From: an uncultured Christensenella sp.
GTDB taxonomy: Bacteria > Bacillota > Clostridia > Christensenellales > UBA3700
Length of the DNA stretch: 42,223 nt
Direction: 5' to 3'
Assembly: GCA_910583735.1 (NCBI GenBank)
Contig: CAJTXS010000012.1
Span: forward strand, 1 to 42,223
Within the stretch, counting starts at the first letter, position 1. The number at the start of each line of letters is the position of its first letter. This document shows positions 7,689 through 16,450 of this stretch, piece by piece. The position numbers and the translations under genes were made by a program. Below the pieces are notes generated by a model that saw nothing but the letters and a program-made list of their open reading frames with translations, made no database searches and was not told where the DNA came from.

Positions 7689-9536
7689 CTAATCTTCGGC
7701 TATGACTTCTCCGCCCTCGGAGCCGTGATACGCTTCGTATACGGCAGCGGCTGCGCGCCTATCGATAACACTCTCGAGCTCGGGCACGGTGGCGCTCTTG
7801 ATTGCCGCCATACTCCTAAACGCCTTGAGCAACTTCTTGGCTTTGACTGCACCCACGCCGTCTATATTCTCCAGCGAGGAGTGAGACATACGCTTACCTC
7901 TCGTATTGCGATGGAACGTGATGGCAAAGCGGTGCGCCTCGTCCCTGATGCGCTGCAAAAGTTTAAGCGCGTAGCTGTCGCGCGGCAAAATCACGGGCTC
8001 CGAGTTATGAGGTAGAAACACCTCTTCCTCGCGCTTGGCAAGCGATATGAATTGCACGTCCACATCGATTGACTCGGCTATCTCCATTACCGAGCTTAGC
8101 TGCCCTTTGCCTCCGTCTATGATTATCAAATCGGGCGTAGCTCCGAGGCTGACGTCCTCGTCTCCCTCGGCTAGTCGCCTGAGCCTGCGGCTTAGCGTCT
8201 CTTGCAGAGATGCAAAGTCGTCGTTGCCCTCTACGCTCTTGATACGGAACTTACGGTAATGCGCCTTATCGGGCATGCCGTCGGTAAATACCGCCATCGA
8301 CGCCACTTTATCCGTGCCGCTGATATGCGAGATGTCGTAACACTCCATGCGCAGAGGAAGCCGCTTGAGATTGAGCAGCTCGGCAAGCTGCATAACCGCT
8401 CCCACAGTCATATTGTCCTTACGCTCTTGCAGCGAAAGCGACTTCTCGAGATAGTCGGCGGCATTGGCAGCCGCCATATCGGCAAGCTGACGCCTAACGC
8501 CCTGACGGGGACATATTATATTTACTTTCCTGCCTTTGAGCGCGCTCAGGTACTCGGCAAGCGCTTCCTCTCCGTCCACTTCCACCGACGTGACTATCTC
8601 GCCCGCGACATATCCGATACTGTCATAGTAGCGACTGATGAACGATGCCAGCGCTACTCCGTCGTCTACGGACACGTCCGTAATGCTCTGCTTATCGCCG
8701 CCGACCAACTTGCCCGCGCGGACATACAGCATAGCGATTACCGTATTGAATCCGCTGCCCGCTATGGCGAATATATCCATATTGTAATCTTTAGGCAGCG
8801 CGGTGACTTGACGCCGTACGAGCTTGGACAGCACGTCGAGCTTATCCTTATACCACAGCGCAAGCTCGTAATCCTCGCGCTCGGAGGCTGCGAGCATCTT
8901 AGCCTCGAGGATGCCGCCCACCTTCTTATCGTTGCCGTTCAAAAAGGATATCACTTCGTCCACGACGGCGCGGTATTCCTCCTTGCTCACTTTGCCCGAG
9001 CAAGGCGCCATGCACCTGCCTATGTGATAGTTGAGACAGGGACGGTGAGAACGCGGCACCTTAGCCATGTCGAGCTTGCACGAGCGCAAGCTGAACGCAG
9101 AATATATCAGCTCGGAAATGTCCTTATAGCTTATGCCCTGCATATACGGTCCGAAATACCTCGCTCCGTCACTGCGCAACTTGCGCACGACTTCGATACG
9201 CGGAAAGTCCGACTTTACGTCTATGCGTATAAACGGATAGGACTTATCGTCCTTGAGCATGATGTTATAAGGGGGCTTGTGCTTCTTTATGAGATTGTTC
9301 TCCAGCACGAGCGCCTCTACCTCGTTGCGCGTAATGATGTAGTCGAAGATGTGTATCTTAGACACCATTGCGGCTACTTTATCCGTCTTGACGCCTGCGT
9401 TGAAATACTGACTGACCCTATTTTTGAGGACCTTTGCCTTACCGATATAGAGTATCTGCCCCGACTCGGAGTACATGATGTATACTCCGCTCTTCTTGGG
9501 CAAATCTTTAATCTTAAGTCTCAACGCTTCGTTCAT
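7689..9536 (-). CDS. uvrC: UvrC, excinuclease ABC subunit C
   Basis: UvrC makes both incisions in nucleotide excision repair after UvrAB locates damage. The 615 aa match the family. The N-terminal GIY-YIG nuclease has 'GVYIMY' and 'LYIGKA' (about 17-35). A Cys cluster with 'CLNYHIGRCMAPCSG' lies near 165-180, and a UVR motif ('EREDYELALWYKDKLD') near 212-228. The C-terminal RNase H-like nuclease has 'CYDISHISG' and 'LIIIDGGKGQ'. A helix-hairpin-helix 'IDGVGAVKAKKLL' ends the protein. It stands alone without uvrA or uvrB. The ATG lies 7 bases after a TAAAAT box and has no clear ribosome site, so it is probably leaderless. A 9-bp-arm palindrome sits just upstream of the -35. Confidence 0.96.
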   Translation of the reverse strand: MNEALRLKIKDLPKKSGVYIMYSESGQILYIGKAKVLKNRVSQYFNAGVKTDKVAAMVSKIHIFDYIITRNEVEALVLENNLIKKHKPPYNIMLKDDKSYPFIRIDVKSDFPRIEVVRKLRSDGARYFGPYMQGISYKDISELIYSAFSLRSCKLDMAKVPRSHRPCLNYHIGRCMAPCSGKVSKEEYRAVVDEVISFLNGNDKKVGGILEAKMLAASEREDYELALWYKDKLDVLSKLVRRQVTALPKDYNMDIFAIAGSGFNTVIAMLYVRAGKLVGGDKQSITDVSVDDGVALASFISRYYDSIGYVAGEIVTSVEVDGEEALAEYLSALKGRKVNIICPRQGVRRQLADMAAANAADYLEKSLSLQERKDNMTVGAVMQLAELLNLKRLPLRMECYDISHISGTDKVASMAVFTDGMPDKAHYRKFRIKSVEGNDDFASLQETLSRRLRRLAEGDEDVSLGATPDLIIIDGGKGQLSSVMEIAESIDVDVQFISLAKREEEVFLPHNSEPVILPRDSYALKLLQRIRDEAHRFAITFHRNTRGKRMSHSSLENIDGVGAVKAKKLLKAFRSMAAIKSATVPELESVIDRRAAAAVYEAYHGSEGGEVIAED

Positions 9537-9542
9537 AATATT

Positions 9543-9572
9543 ATTTTACCACTTTATCGCCCTCTTTAACAA
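9543..9572 (-). promoter_or_regulatory. uvrC promoter, predicted leaderless
   Basis: Minus-strand TTGTTA (9567-9572), 18-bp spacer ending TGG (extended -10), TAAAAT (9543-9548). The ATG A (9536) is 7 bases beyond the -10, the usual transcription start. Confidence 0.55.
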
Positions 9573-9598
9573 GCGACATATGCAACCGAATATGTCGC
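9573..9598. promoter_or_regulatory. Palindrome abutting the uvrC -35 box
   Basis: Perfect arms GCGACATAT (9573-9581) and ATATGTCGC (9590-9598) with an 8-nt centre, touching the -35. It could be an operator or a hairpin. It does not match the GAAC-N4-GTTC LexA box of Firmicutes. Confidence 0.45.
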
Positions 9599-9625
9599 GC
9601 CCGCGTAATATACAAATAATAATTA

Positions 9626-9645
9626 CCCCGCCGTATAAGGCGGGG
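9626..9645 (-). terminator. Probable terminator of the glycosidase/symporter/lipoprotein unit
   Basis: Perfect 7-bp stem CCCCGCC/GGCGGGG with a 6-nt loop. On the minus strand it is followed by TAATTATTATTTG, a broken T tract. It lies 195 bp past the lipoprotein stop. Another short hairpin (9817-9837, 7-bp arms) directly follows that stop but has no T tract. The rest of 9599-9840 holds nothing else I can support. Confidence 0.45.
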
Positions 9646-9840
9646 CAACATTGCTCTGATATTATTTTTGATAATGATTATTGATAAGATTACTTCTCCA
9701 CGCCGCATAGATTCCGATTTAAGCGTCAATTGCTTGAGCGGATTACGGATATATCCGACTTATAAATGCAATCTTATTTACATAATAATCTATCTATATT
9801 TACTAAGCGATGCGTCTTAAGCGCAACGCACGCTTAAAAG

Positions 9841-10812
9841 TCACGCCTTATCGGGTATTGCGGGTACGTCCTTGGTCTTGATATCCACGGTAATCTGCGT
9901 CTTAGCCCATACGTCCGCCTTGAGGACCAAGGTCTTATCGACTTCGTTCTTCGCCTGATAATAGGCAAGCACTCGCTCCGTAAAAAGCTCAAACTTATCA
10001 ATTACGTGCGACGTATCGGATGTGACCGACAGCCTCACGTTATCCAAGCCGCTCACTTTGTTCCAGTCATAAGACAGGTCGGTATCGTAACCTTTGCTGA
10101 TTTCGGGGCTGTGCCAGCTGTCAATTTGCTCTCCGTCGAGGTCATACACATACCTCAGTCCCAACTGACAGAGGTTGCGGTACAGCTTAAAGCCGTACGT
10201 CGCCTGCGTAACATCTCCGAGGTCGTCCTCCAAGTCGGAATATCTATCCGTCATCGCAGGCCACAGCATAAGCAGAGCGTCGATATCGTAGTCGCCTACA
10301 TACACGTCGGGCAGCTCGGAGCGAGACACCTTATTGCCGTCGGCGTTGTAATACGCGCTGAAAGTCGAATCCGAGTCAATCCACCTCTCTCCCTCGAGTA
10401 CCTTGACGAAATCTCTCTTGCCCTTGACGTCGTCGTAGTCTCCGTCGGTCATCTCCTTGAACATGGTGACCTTGGAGTAGTAGCGAGCCACGCCGTCTTC
10501 TCCGAGACTGACGATGATACGTACCTGCGCTATTTGGACGTACCAGTCGGTATAGTCGCTGTTGATCCAGCCCTCTTTCTCGGGAGTGCCGCGCGATACA
10601 TTGTCATGATAGGTATAGATTACGTCAAAGTCGGAGTAATAGCTGCGCTCCGACATCGCAGAGTACATCTTGGACAGTCCCTCTTCCGCCTTGCGGGTAT
10701 CTTTGATAAGTCCTTCGTAAAACGCCTGCTCGGAGACGGTGCAAGCGGCTATGCACGATAGGGAAAGTACGAGCGCGAGCGCTATCAATATAAGAGACAA
10801 CTTCTTCTTCAT
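9841..10812 (-). CDS. Lipoprotein of unknown function, 323 aa
   Basis: The N-terminus MKKKLSLILIALALVL is followed by lipobox I-A-A-C24, so the mature protein should be lipid-anchored on the outside of the membrane. The body is polar and acidic, rich in D, Y and S, with no recognised domain. It follows the GPH symporter with a one-base stop/start overlap (TAATGA), so expression is coupled and a role at the membrane in the same uptake process is likely. It is not an ABC solute-binding protein by length or pattern, and no ABC permease is present. It shares a general style with the lipoprotein at 30512-31672 but no motif I can align by eye. Confidence 0.85.
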   Translation of the reverse strand: MKKKLSLILIALALVLSLSCIAACTVSEQAFYEGLIKDTRKAEEGLSKMYSAMSERSYYSDFDVIYTYHDNVSRGTPEKEGWINSDYTDWYVQIAQVRIIVSLGEDGVARYYSKVTMFKEMTDGDYDDVKGKRDFVKVLEGERWIDSDSTFSAYYNADGNKVSRSELPDVYVGDYDIDALLMLWPAMTDRYSDLEDDLGDVTQATYGFKLYRNLCQLGLRYVYDLDGEQIDSWHSPEISKGYDTDLSYDWNKVSGLDNVRLSVTSDTSHVIDKFELFTERVLAYYQAKNEVDKTLVLKADVWAKTQITVDIKTKDVPAIPDKA

Positions 10813-12359
10813 TATTCCATATCCTCCCCGTCAATATGCAATGTGCCTGCGGCGATAGAGTCGGACACCGCGGCAATCTCCGCTCCGTCTACGCTGCCGT
10901 CGAGCTCCGCGCGCTCCTGCTCTCTGCGTTGAGCAAGTTTGCTCTGTATCTCAACCATTTTCTTGCCCGACAATTTATAGAATAGCATTGGCACAATCGA
11001 TATGAGATTGAGCGCCGCAGGTATGAGCGTGTACATGAGGAAGAGTCCCGACTTGGTAAACTCCGACTGCACGGGCTTGTGTCCCGACAGGAAGCTGAGC
11101 GGCTGCGAGAACATGAAGAAGGCAAGCAGCCAGGCAAGGAAGTAATCCTTAAACGCGCTGGAGACCTTGCTGCGCAGCGACATGAGCGCAAAGGTTATGC
11201 CCTCGCACCTGTTGCCGGTCTTTTCTTCCCAATAATCGATAGTATCGGTAGCCATGAGGTGAGGCACTACGTTGAGTATGCCTACGGGCATCATCGCTAT
11301 AAACATTATAGCCGCAATCGTATACCACTGCGTGCCGCCCAGCATGTATACCATGAATACGAGCGCAAGCGCAACAGAATGCCACAGCGTAGCGAGAATG
11401 AACAGCTTCTTGGAATCCATCTTCTTCTTAAGCTGCGGCGCCAGCAACATGCCTATCATCGACGCAATTGCGCCCGGCAGCGAGAACCATATCTGCAATG
11501 AGCCGTTGTTGAATATGTAATTGACTACATATATAATCGCAGCCGATACGAGATTGCGGAAGAATGTCAATAGATTGGACAGAATCAGCAGGAAGAACTG
11601 CTTATTCTTAAACATATACTTAAAGCCGTCAAGGAAATGCGGTTTCTCTATCGTTGGCTCCAGCCGCTCCTTAATAGATATGCCGCCCAGTATCTGGAAC
11701 AGCGTGCCGAGTACGCCTATGACAATGGCGACTATCAGATAGACGGCTGTATAATTCTGACTGAACAGCAAGCCCAAAGATATCAACACCAGCGCGCTCT
11801 GCTCGCCCACCGAGCCTACCGTACGGGATATGGATATCAGCTTGGACCTCTCGTGCATATTGGGCGAAGCCACCGCGGGCAGAGCGCCCATAGGTACGCC
11901 TACGAGCGTGCCCATTACGGTATAGGCAAGATAGGTAATGTACATGTAAGCAATCTTGCCGCCCGAGCTAAAGCCCGTAACCGGTATAAACAGCGCTATC
12001 GCAAGTATGCCCCACGGCACGGAGCCGAATATGAGATAAGGTCGCATCTTGCCCCAGCGCGTGCGCGTCCTGTCCACAATCGCGCCCATTAGCGGATCGT
12101 TGAGCGCGTCGAATATCTTGGAGACAAGGAACATCGTACCAACCGCCGTAGGAGCTATGCCTACGCAGACCGTATAGTAAAACAGCAAATAGCCCTGTAC
12201 AAGTCCCGTAATTGCCGAACTTGCGAACTGCGCCATGGAGAAGAATATGTAATCCTTAACCGTAAGATATTTACGGTTGATGAGTTCCTCGTCCGCGCCG
12301 CCCTCCGCGCTATCTTCTTCAGGAACGATAGCCTTAGGCTCTTCCAAAGTATTTTCCAC
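10812..12359 (-). CDS. GPH-family glycoside/hexuronide:cation symporter
   Basis: A 515-aa MFS-related carrier with about 12 hydrophobic segments. The N-terminus shows the GPH pattern: 'DYIFFSMAQFAS', then 'FDALNDPLMGAIVDRTRTRW' and 'GKMRPYLIFG'. Family members (MelB, GusB, XynB types) import sugars, glycosides or glucuronides with Na+ or H+. The start is GTG at 12359, supported by AGGAGG 8 bases upstream. It lies between a six-hairpin glycosidase gene and a coupled lipoprotein gene, so it is the likely importer for the substrate of this operon. The adjacent glucuronate pathway makes a hexuronide a plausible cargo, but specificity cannot be read from sequence. Confidence 0.9.
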   Translation of the reverse strand: MENTLEEPKAIVPEEDSAEGGADEELINRKYLTVKDYIFFSMAQFASSAITGLVQGYLLFYYTVCVGIAPTAVGTMFLVSKIFDALNDPLMGAIVDRTRTRWGKMRPYLIFGSVPWGILAIALFIPVTGFSSGGKIAYMYITYLAYTVMGTLVGVPMGALPAVASPNMHERSKLISISRTVGSVGEQSALVLISLGLLFSQNYTAVYLIVAIVIGVLGTLFQILGGISIKERLEPTIEKPHFLDGFKYMFKNKQFFLLILSNLLTFFRNLVSAAIIYVVNYIFNNGSLQIWFSLPGAIASMIGMLLAPQLKKKMDSKKLFILATLWHSVALALVFMVYMLGGTQWYTIAAIMFIAMMPVGILNVVPHLMATDTIDYWEEKTGNRCEGITFALMSLRSKVSSAFKDYFLAWLLAFFMFSQPLSFLSGHKPVQSEFTKSGLFLMYTLIPAALNLISIVPMLFYKLSGKKMVEIQSKLAQRREQERAELDGSVDGAEIAAVSDSIAAGTLHIDGEDME

Positions 12360-12387
12360 CCACTTTACCTCCTAATCATATATACTG

Positions 12388-14310
12388 TCACACAATCGTC
12401 TTACGGAAAAAGTCTCCGCCGGGATAACTCAATACGAACGCTCCCGTAGAACTCCACGCCTGCAACAGCGACCCCTTGGGGTGCACCGGCGAGAAGAATT
12501 CTATAGGCGTATAATTGCCTTGCCGTATGTTGTACTCGAACCATCTTGTGAGCGGATACATATAGTCCATGCCGTACATAAGTTTCGCATAAGCGTACAT
12601 GCAAGACAGATAGGGCCAATCTCCGCCGTTGTGGTAGTAGTAAGGCAAGGACGACTTCTGCACGATGTGCTCGGCATTCTTATAGAACGGATATACGCAC
12701 ATAGTGCCCCAGTCTCCCGCGCCCTGCTCGGAGTTATTCTTAGACTCAAGCAGACGCTCCATAGCCGATAACATGCGCTTAGCCCTCTCCTCGTCCGCGA
12801 TGTCGTAAAGCGCGCACACTACGGTATCGATAGAGAGATTGTCCTCGGTAAAGTCGCCGTCCTTGTAATTGACGTACCATCCCTTGTCCTCGTCCCACAG
12901 CAATCGGTTGATAGATTCCTTTACCTTAATATACTTAGATAAATAGTCTTGACTGAGCTCGCTATCGCCCTTGGCGCGGTACAGTTCGCTCATGGCATAC
13001 AGCGCTCTTGCATACAGCGCCTCGTCGTATGTGACGTAGCCGCCGCGGAATACGTTGTCGCACCAGTCTCGCCTGTTATACTTGCCGCCCTTGACTATCA
13101 AGCCCGTAGAATCCGCTTCTTTAAGCAGACGGCGCATTACCTTATGCGCGGCGCTCAGGCACGTACCGCCTGCGCACTTGACGTCTAGCACGGACATATC
13201 GCCCGTATGCGCCACATAGTCGTACAGCATTATAACATAGAAAGAGGGAGAATCATAGTGATTGCCCCAATAATTCTTAAAGTTGAACTTAACAGCGGAA
13301 GGACACTCGCCCTTGCCGTCTATACCGCGCGCAAGCGTAACTATCTCATTGCGCACGAGATCGGGACGCACGGGCAATACCGACAATACCGTCCAGTAAG
13401 CGTCTCTGTAGTATGTACGGGCGGGGAACTGATACACTATACCCGCCAAGAAGCCCTTGAACTTGCCCAGCTCCTTATAATTAGACAGCGAGCAATTGAG
13501 CAACGACTTGTAATAGGCGTTGAGGAAGTCGCCCTCGAGCTTTACGGGACACTTAAGCGATAGGGCGTAATTATCCGCTGCGGCAACCGCCTTGTCGAAA
13601 TTGTAAAACGCCTTGAGCACGTCGCAGTACGTAAAGTCGCCCTTAGTACCCGCGCTTATCACATAGCGGAATACAGCGCGCGCCCCCGCGCTCACCTTGC
13701 CGCCCAAACTAAACTGATTGAAGAATCCTCTCTCGCACTCGCCTATCTCTCCGCCGCAGCCGATAGCCACGTCGAGATAGAAGTCGCCCATTACTTCGGA
13801 GCAGTACTTTTTGACGTCGCCCCTCGTCTCGCAGGTCACTTTCTTTTTCCTCATAAGTCCGCCGAGTATCCTCGCGAGATTGCCAGCGGACAGTCTGTTG
13901 GTAGGCAACTGGGTGACGTACGACTCGTAATTGATACCGAAGTTGTTAACGCACTTAAAGTCGATATCGCTATCGCTTAATATCGCGTACTCGACGTAAA
14001 TGCAGTTGTTGTCCGTATCGAGGAATTGGGTAAGCGTAATATCTGCGCCGCTCTTTTTTATATATGTAACCTGCTTCTTACCGAGCATGACGACGCGCTT
14101 GTCGCACATATAGTCGAGCGGCTTGCCGTCCAATGTGATTATGGCGTAGAAATTGCTGAATACGGAATACTTGTTCATAACGGCGTACTTGGAGATTGCG
14201 CCCCTGCCGTCGAACTGCGCCGTAATGCGGTTGTTGCTGACGTCGTACTCCGCCTTCTCGTGAAACTGCCCTTGCGCTACGATAGCTCCGTCCTTATACC
14301 CTACCTGCAT
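12388..14310 (-). CDS. Six-hairpin (alpha/alpha)6-barrel glycosidase-like protein
   Basis: 640 aa. The N-terminal half is a beta-rich domain and the C-terminal half (from about 280) is an all-helical toroid. Typical features are 'YRDAYWTVLSVLP', repeated aromatic helices, 'YVTYDEALYARALYAMSELY', 'GDWPYLSCMYAYAKL' and 'WSSTGAFVLSYPGG'. These resemble debranching-enzyme, GH63/GH78/GH94-class six-hairpin enzymes, but I cannot assign one family. There is no signal peptide, so it acts in the cytoplasm on an imported glycoside. The ribosome site GAGGTAA overlaps the stop of the upstream oxidoreductase gene; the symporter follows after 28 bases. A phosphorylase or hydrolase role is equally possible. 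Confidence 0.75.
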   Translation of the reverse strand: MQVGYKDGAIVAQGQFHEKAEYDVSNNRITAQFDGRGAISKYAVMNKYSVFSNFYAIITLDGKPLDYMCDKRVVMLGKKQVTYIKKSGADITLTQFLDTDNNCIYVEYAILSDSDIDFKCVNNFGINYESYVTQLPTNRLSAGNLARILGGLMRKKKVTCETRGDVKKYCSEVMGDFYLDVAIGCGGEIGECERGFFNQFSLGGKVSAGARAVFRYVISAGTKGDFTYCDVLKAFYNFDKAVAAADNYALSLKCPVKLEGDFLNAYYKSLLNCSLSNYKELGKFKGFLAGIVYQFPARTYYRDAYWTVLSVLPVRPDLVRNEIVTLARGIDGKGECPSAVKFNFKNYWGNHYDSPSFYVIMLYDYVAHTGDMSVLDVKCAGGTCLSAAHKVMRRLLKEADSTGLIVKGGKYNRRDWCDNVFRGGYVTYDEALYARALYAMSELYRAKGDSELSQDYLSKYIKVKESINRLLWDEDKGWYVNYKDGDFTEDNLSIDTVVCALYDIADEERAKRMLSAMERLLESKNNSEQGAGDWGTMCVYPFYKNAEHIVQKSSLPYYYHNGGDWPYLSCMYAYAKLMYGMDYMYPLTRWFEYNIRQGNYTPIEFFSPVHPKGSLLQAWSSTGAFVLSYPGGDFFRKTIV

Positions 14311-14314
14311 AGCT

Positions 14315-15493
14315 TTACCTCTTGACGCCGGAGGTCTTTTCCTCCTCTATTCTCTTATTAAGCTCGCTAAGGTATCTCTCCTCGTCGATGGGAAACTCCA
14401 CTACATCTCCGGTCCATCCCGACAGATGTATCGCATTGGAGAAGCTCAGCCCCGTTATACCGTCCTGTCCGCGAGCTATGAGCTCGTCGCTCTTGCCGAG
14501 TATGACCTCGGAAAAGTTGCGAATCACCTTAATATGCTGTCCGCCGATAACCTCGCCCAGCTTCTGCGAATACTTGTAGGTCTTGGCGCCTATCTTCTGC
14601 ATCGTCCAGTCCTTGACGACGCCTCTCTTCCTCTCCTCGGCGCTCGCCGCGGAATAGCTGGGCTCCATAGTATTATTCTTCTTGTAGACCATCTTGGTGA
14701 GCAGCGAATTGGTAATTACTATCTGTCCGCCGTCGCCCGTAATCTCCAGTCTGTTGGTGCCGGGCGATTCGTGCGTGGATGTAATAAACACGCCCGTCGC
14801 TCCGCCCTCGAACTCGCAAAAAGCGCTGACATCGTTCTCTACGTTAATGTCTCTGCCGACAGTCCTTGCCGTGCTCCACACTCTCTTGATCTTTCTGCCT
14901 GCTATCCAGGTAAACAGGTCGAGCTGATGAGGGTCTTGATTGATAAGCACTCCGCCGCCTTCGCCGCCCCAAGTGCCGCGCCAGCCGCCTTGATCGTAGT
15001 ACGCCTGCGGACGATACCAGTTGGTGATAATCCACACTATGCGCTTGAGTTCGCCAAGCTCTCCGCCCGCGACGATATCGCGCGCCTTGCGATACATACT
15101 GTTGGTACGCTGATTATACAGCACGCCGAACTTGAGCTCCGGATGTCTGTCCGCGCACTCGTTTAGCTCGCGCACTGCCTTGGTGTATACGCCTATCGGC
15201 TTATCAGACAGGACATGCAACCCCCTCTCCAGCGCCTCTATGCCTATAGTCGGGTGCAGGTAATGCGGAGTATCTATTATTACCGCGTCGATGACATTCT
15301 TATCGAGCATATCCTTATAGTTGTCGTATATCTTGACGCCCGGCATCTCGGCAGCCGCCTTGTCCCGCCTGTCCTTCTCCTTATCGCATACTGCGGCCAG
15401 CACGGCGTTGCTGTCTTTGCCCGCGTATAGCTTCTTGGCATATCCGTAGCCCTGCTTGCCTATGCCAACTATGCCGTATCTCACCTTATTCAT
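14315..15493 (-). CDS. Gfo/Idh/MocA-family oxidoreductase (copy 1)
   Basis: 392 aa. The N-terminal Rossmann fold has GIVGIGKQG (7-15). The catalytic-lysine motif is 'SDKP' with K98 (usually EKP). The C-terminal alpha/beta domain has 'GGWRGTWGGEGGG' and 'LINQDPHQLDLF', with H189 at the usual catalytic His position. Members oxidise or reduce hydroxyls on sugars, cyclitols or glycosides with NAD(P). It shares long segments with the gene at 16451-17611: 'NQR..S.YRK', 'WYR.Q.YY..GGWR' and 'GEGGG.LINQ..HQLD'. The two are tandem paralogues flanking an isomerase-fold gene. A GGAGG ribosome site precedes ATG. Substrate unknown; oxidation of a glycoside hydroxyl is suggested by context. Confidence 0.9.
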   Translation of the reverse strand: MNKVRYGIVGIGKQGYGYAKKLYAGKDSNAVLAAVCDKEKDRRDKAAAEMPGVKIYDNYKDMLDKNVIDAVIIDTPHYLHPTIGIEALERGLHVLSDKPIGVYTKAVRELNECADRHPELKFGVLYNQRTNSMYRKARDIVAGGELGELKRIVWIITNWYRPQAYYDQGGWRGTWGGEGGGVLINQDPHQLDLFTWIAGRKIKRVWSTARTVGRDINVENDVSAFCEFEGGATGVFITSTHESPGTNRLEITGDGGQIVITNSLLTKMVYKKNNTMEPSYSAASAEERKRGVVKDWTMQKIGAKTYKYSQKLGEVIGGQHIKVIRNFSEVILGKSDELIARGQDGITGLSFSNAIHLSGWTGDVVEFPIDEERYLSELNKRIEEEKTSGVKR

Positions 15494-15496
15494 AAT

Positions 15497-16432
15497 TTAC
15501 ACCTCCGCTCCCGCTTCTTTAAGCAATGACTTAAGTCCCTCGTACTGCCACTTGAATATCGTACTTCTGTCCACACTCCGCCATCTGCCGACGCCCTTTG
15601 CCTTATCTATGCGTCTGAATATTCTGTGCCACTTGCCGATATAAGGTATTGCCCAAGTAATCCAGCAAAGCAGTTGGAAAAGTATCTTGTGGTCGGCATA
15701 TTTTCCCGTATGCGGCTCGAGAGTCATATAGCCGTCGTATCCCCTCTCGACTACGAGGTCTTTGAGTATCGCAACATAATCCGCCTTGCCCATGCCGACG
15801 GGCACTTCCACGCCGTACTCGGAGCAATCCTTGATGTGATAGTAGACGCAATAGTCCTTGACTTTATCGTAACAGTCGTTGGGATTATATCCGCACTGGA
15901 TATAATTGGACGCATCGTAGCATAGCTTAAACTGCTCGTCGTCTATGGCGCGGTATAACTGTATGCATCTGTCGGGAGAGTCTCCGTAGATGCGCTTCTC
16001 ATTCTCATGCAGAAGCGTTATATCGCTGCCCTTTACCTTGGCGAGATAGCCCTTGAGCTTCTCCACAACGACAGGGAAATACTTGTCGTAATCAGTGCCG
16101 CCCGTGCGGAAAGAGAATATCCTTATGTACTTGCAATCGGTAAGTTCGCATATCTTGACGAGTTGCTCCAGCTTGGAAAGCTGCGCGTTGTAAGCCTCAT
16201 CGTCGTACAGACCTATTTTACCGATAGGCGAGCCTATTGACGAAAACTTCACGCCGTACTTGTCCATTATAGGCTTGATATCCCTCTCGAACTCTTCTGC
16301 CGTATAATTTGCGATATTCTTACCGTTAACGACTCTTGGACACATATATGTCTCGCCGAACGCCTTTACAGCCTTGCACTGCTCTTCGAAGTCTGATGTG
16401 ACCTCATCGTAAAAACCGGAAATCTTGACCAT
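15497..16432 (-). CDS. Sugar phosphate isomerase/epimerase-fold (AP_endonuc_2 TIM barrel) protein
   Basis: About 311 aa. It has the metal-ligand set of xylose isomerase-like barrels: 'LLHENE', 'CYDASN', 'YYHIKD' and 'TLEPH' in order along the second half. Family members isomerise or epimerise sugars or act as lyases/hydrolases on 3-keto sugars. I prefer ATG 16432 (AGGAGG 6 bases upstream) to the ATG one codon earlier at 16435. It lies 3 bases upstream of Gfo/Idh copy 1 and directly downstream of copy 2. This pairing also occurs in bacterial oxidoreductive deglycosylation systems (DgpA/DgpC type). The C-terminus (from about 255) carries an extra W- and R-rich extension. Confidence 0.85.
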   Translation of the reverse strand: MVKISGFYDEVTSDFEEQCKAVKAFGETYMCPRVVNGKNIANYTAEEFERDIKPIMDKYGVKFSSIGSPIGKIGLYDDEAYNAQLSKLEQLVKICELTDCKYIRIFSFRTGGTDYDKYFPVVVEKLKGYLAKVKGSDITLLHENEKRIYGDSPDRCIQLYRAIDDEQFKLCYDASNYIQCGYNPNDCYDKVKDYCVYYHIKDCSEYGVEVPVGMGKADYVAILKDLVVERGYDGYMTLEPHTGKYADHKILFQLLCWITWAIPYIGKWHRIFRRIDKAKGVGRWRSVDRSTIFKWQYEGLKSLLKEAGAEV

Positions 16433-16450
16433 CATTTCCCTCCTGCTTAC

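Noticed and set aside
8202..9569. Plus-strand open frame of 455 codons
   Set aside because: It is the antisense shadow of uvrC, whose motifs are unambiguous; codon pattern and lack of any domain argue against a gene.
9541..9729. Minus-strand 62-codon frame upstream of uvrC
   Set aside because: It covers the uvrC promoter, the palindrome and the likely terminator, and has no ribosome site or conserved pattern.
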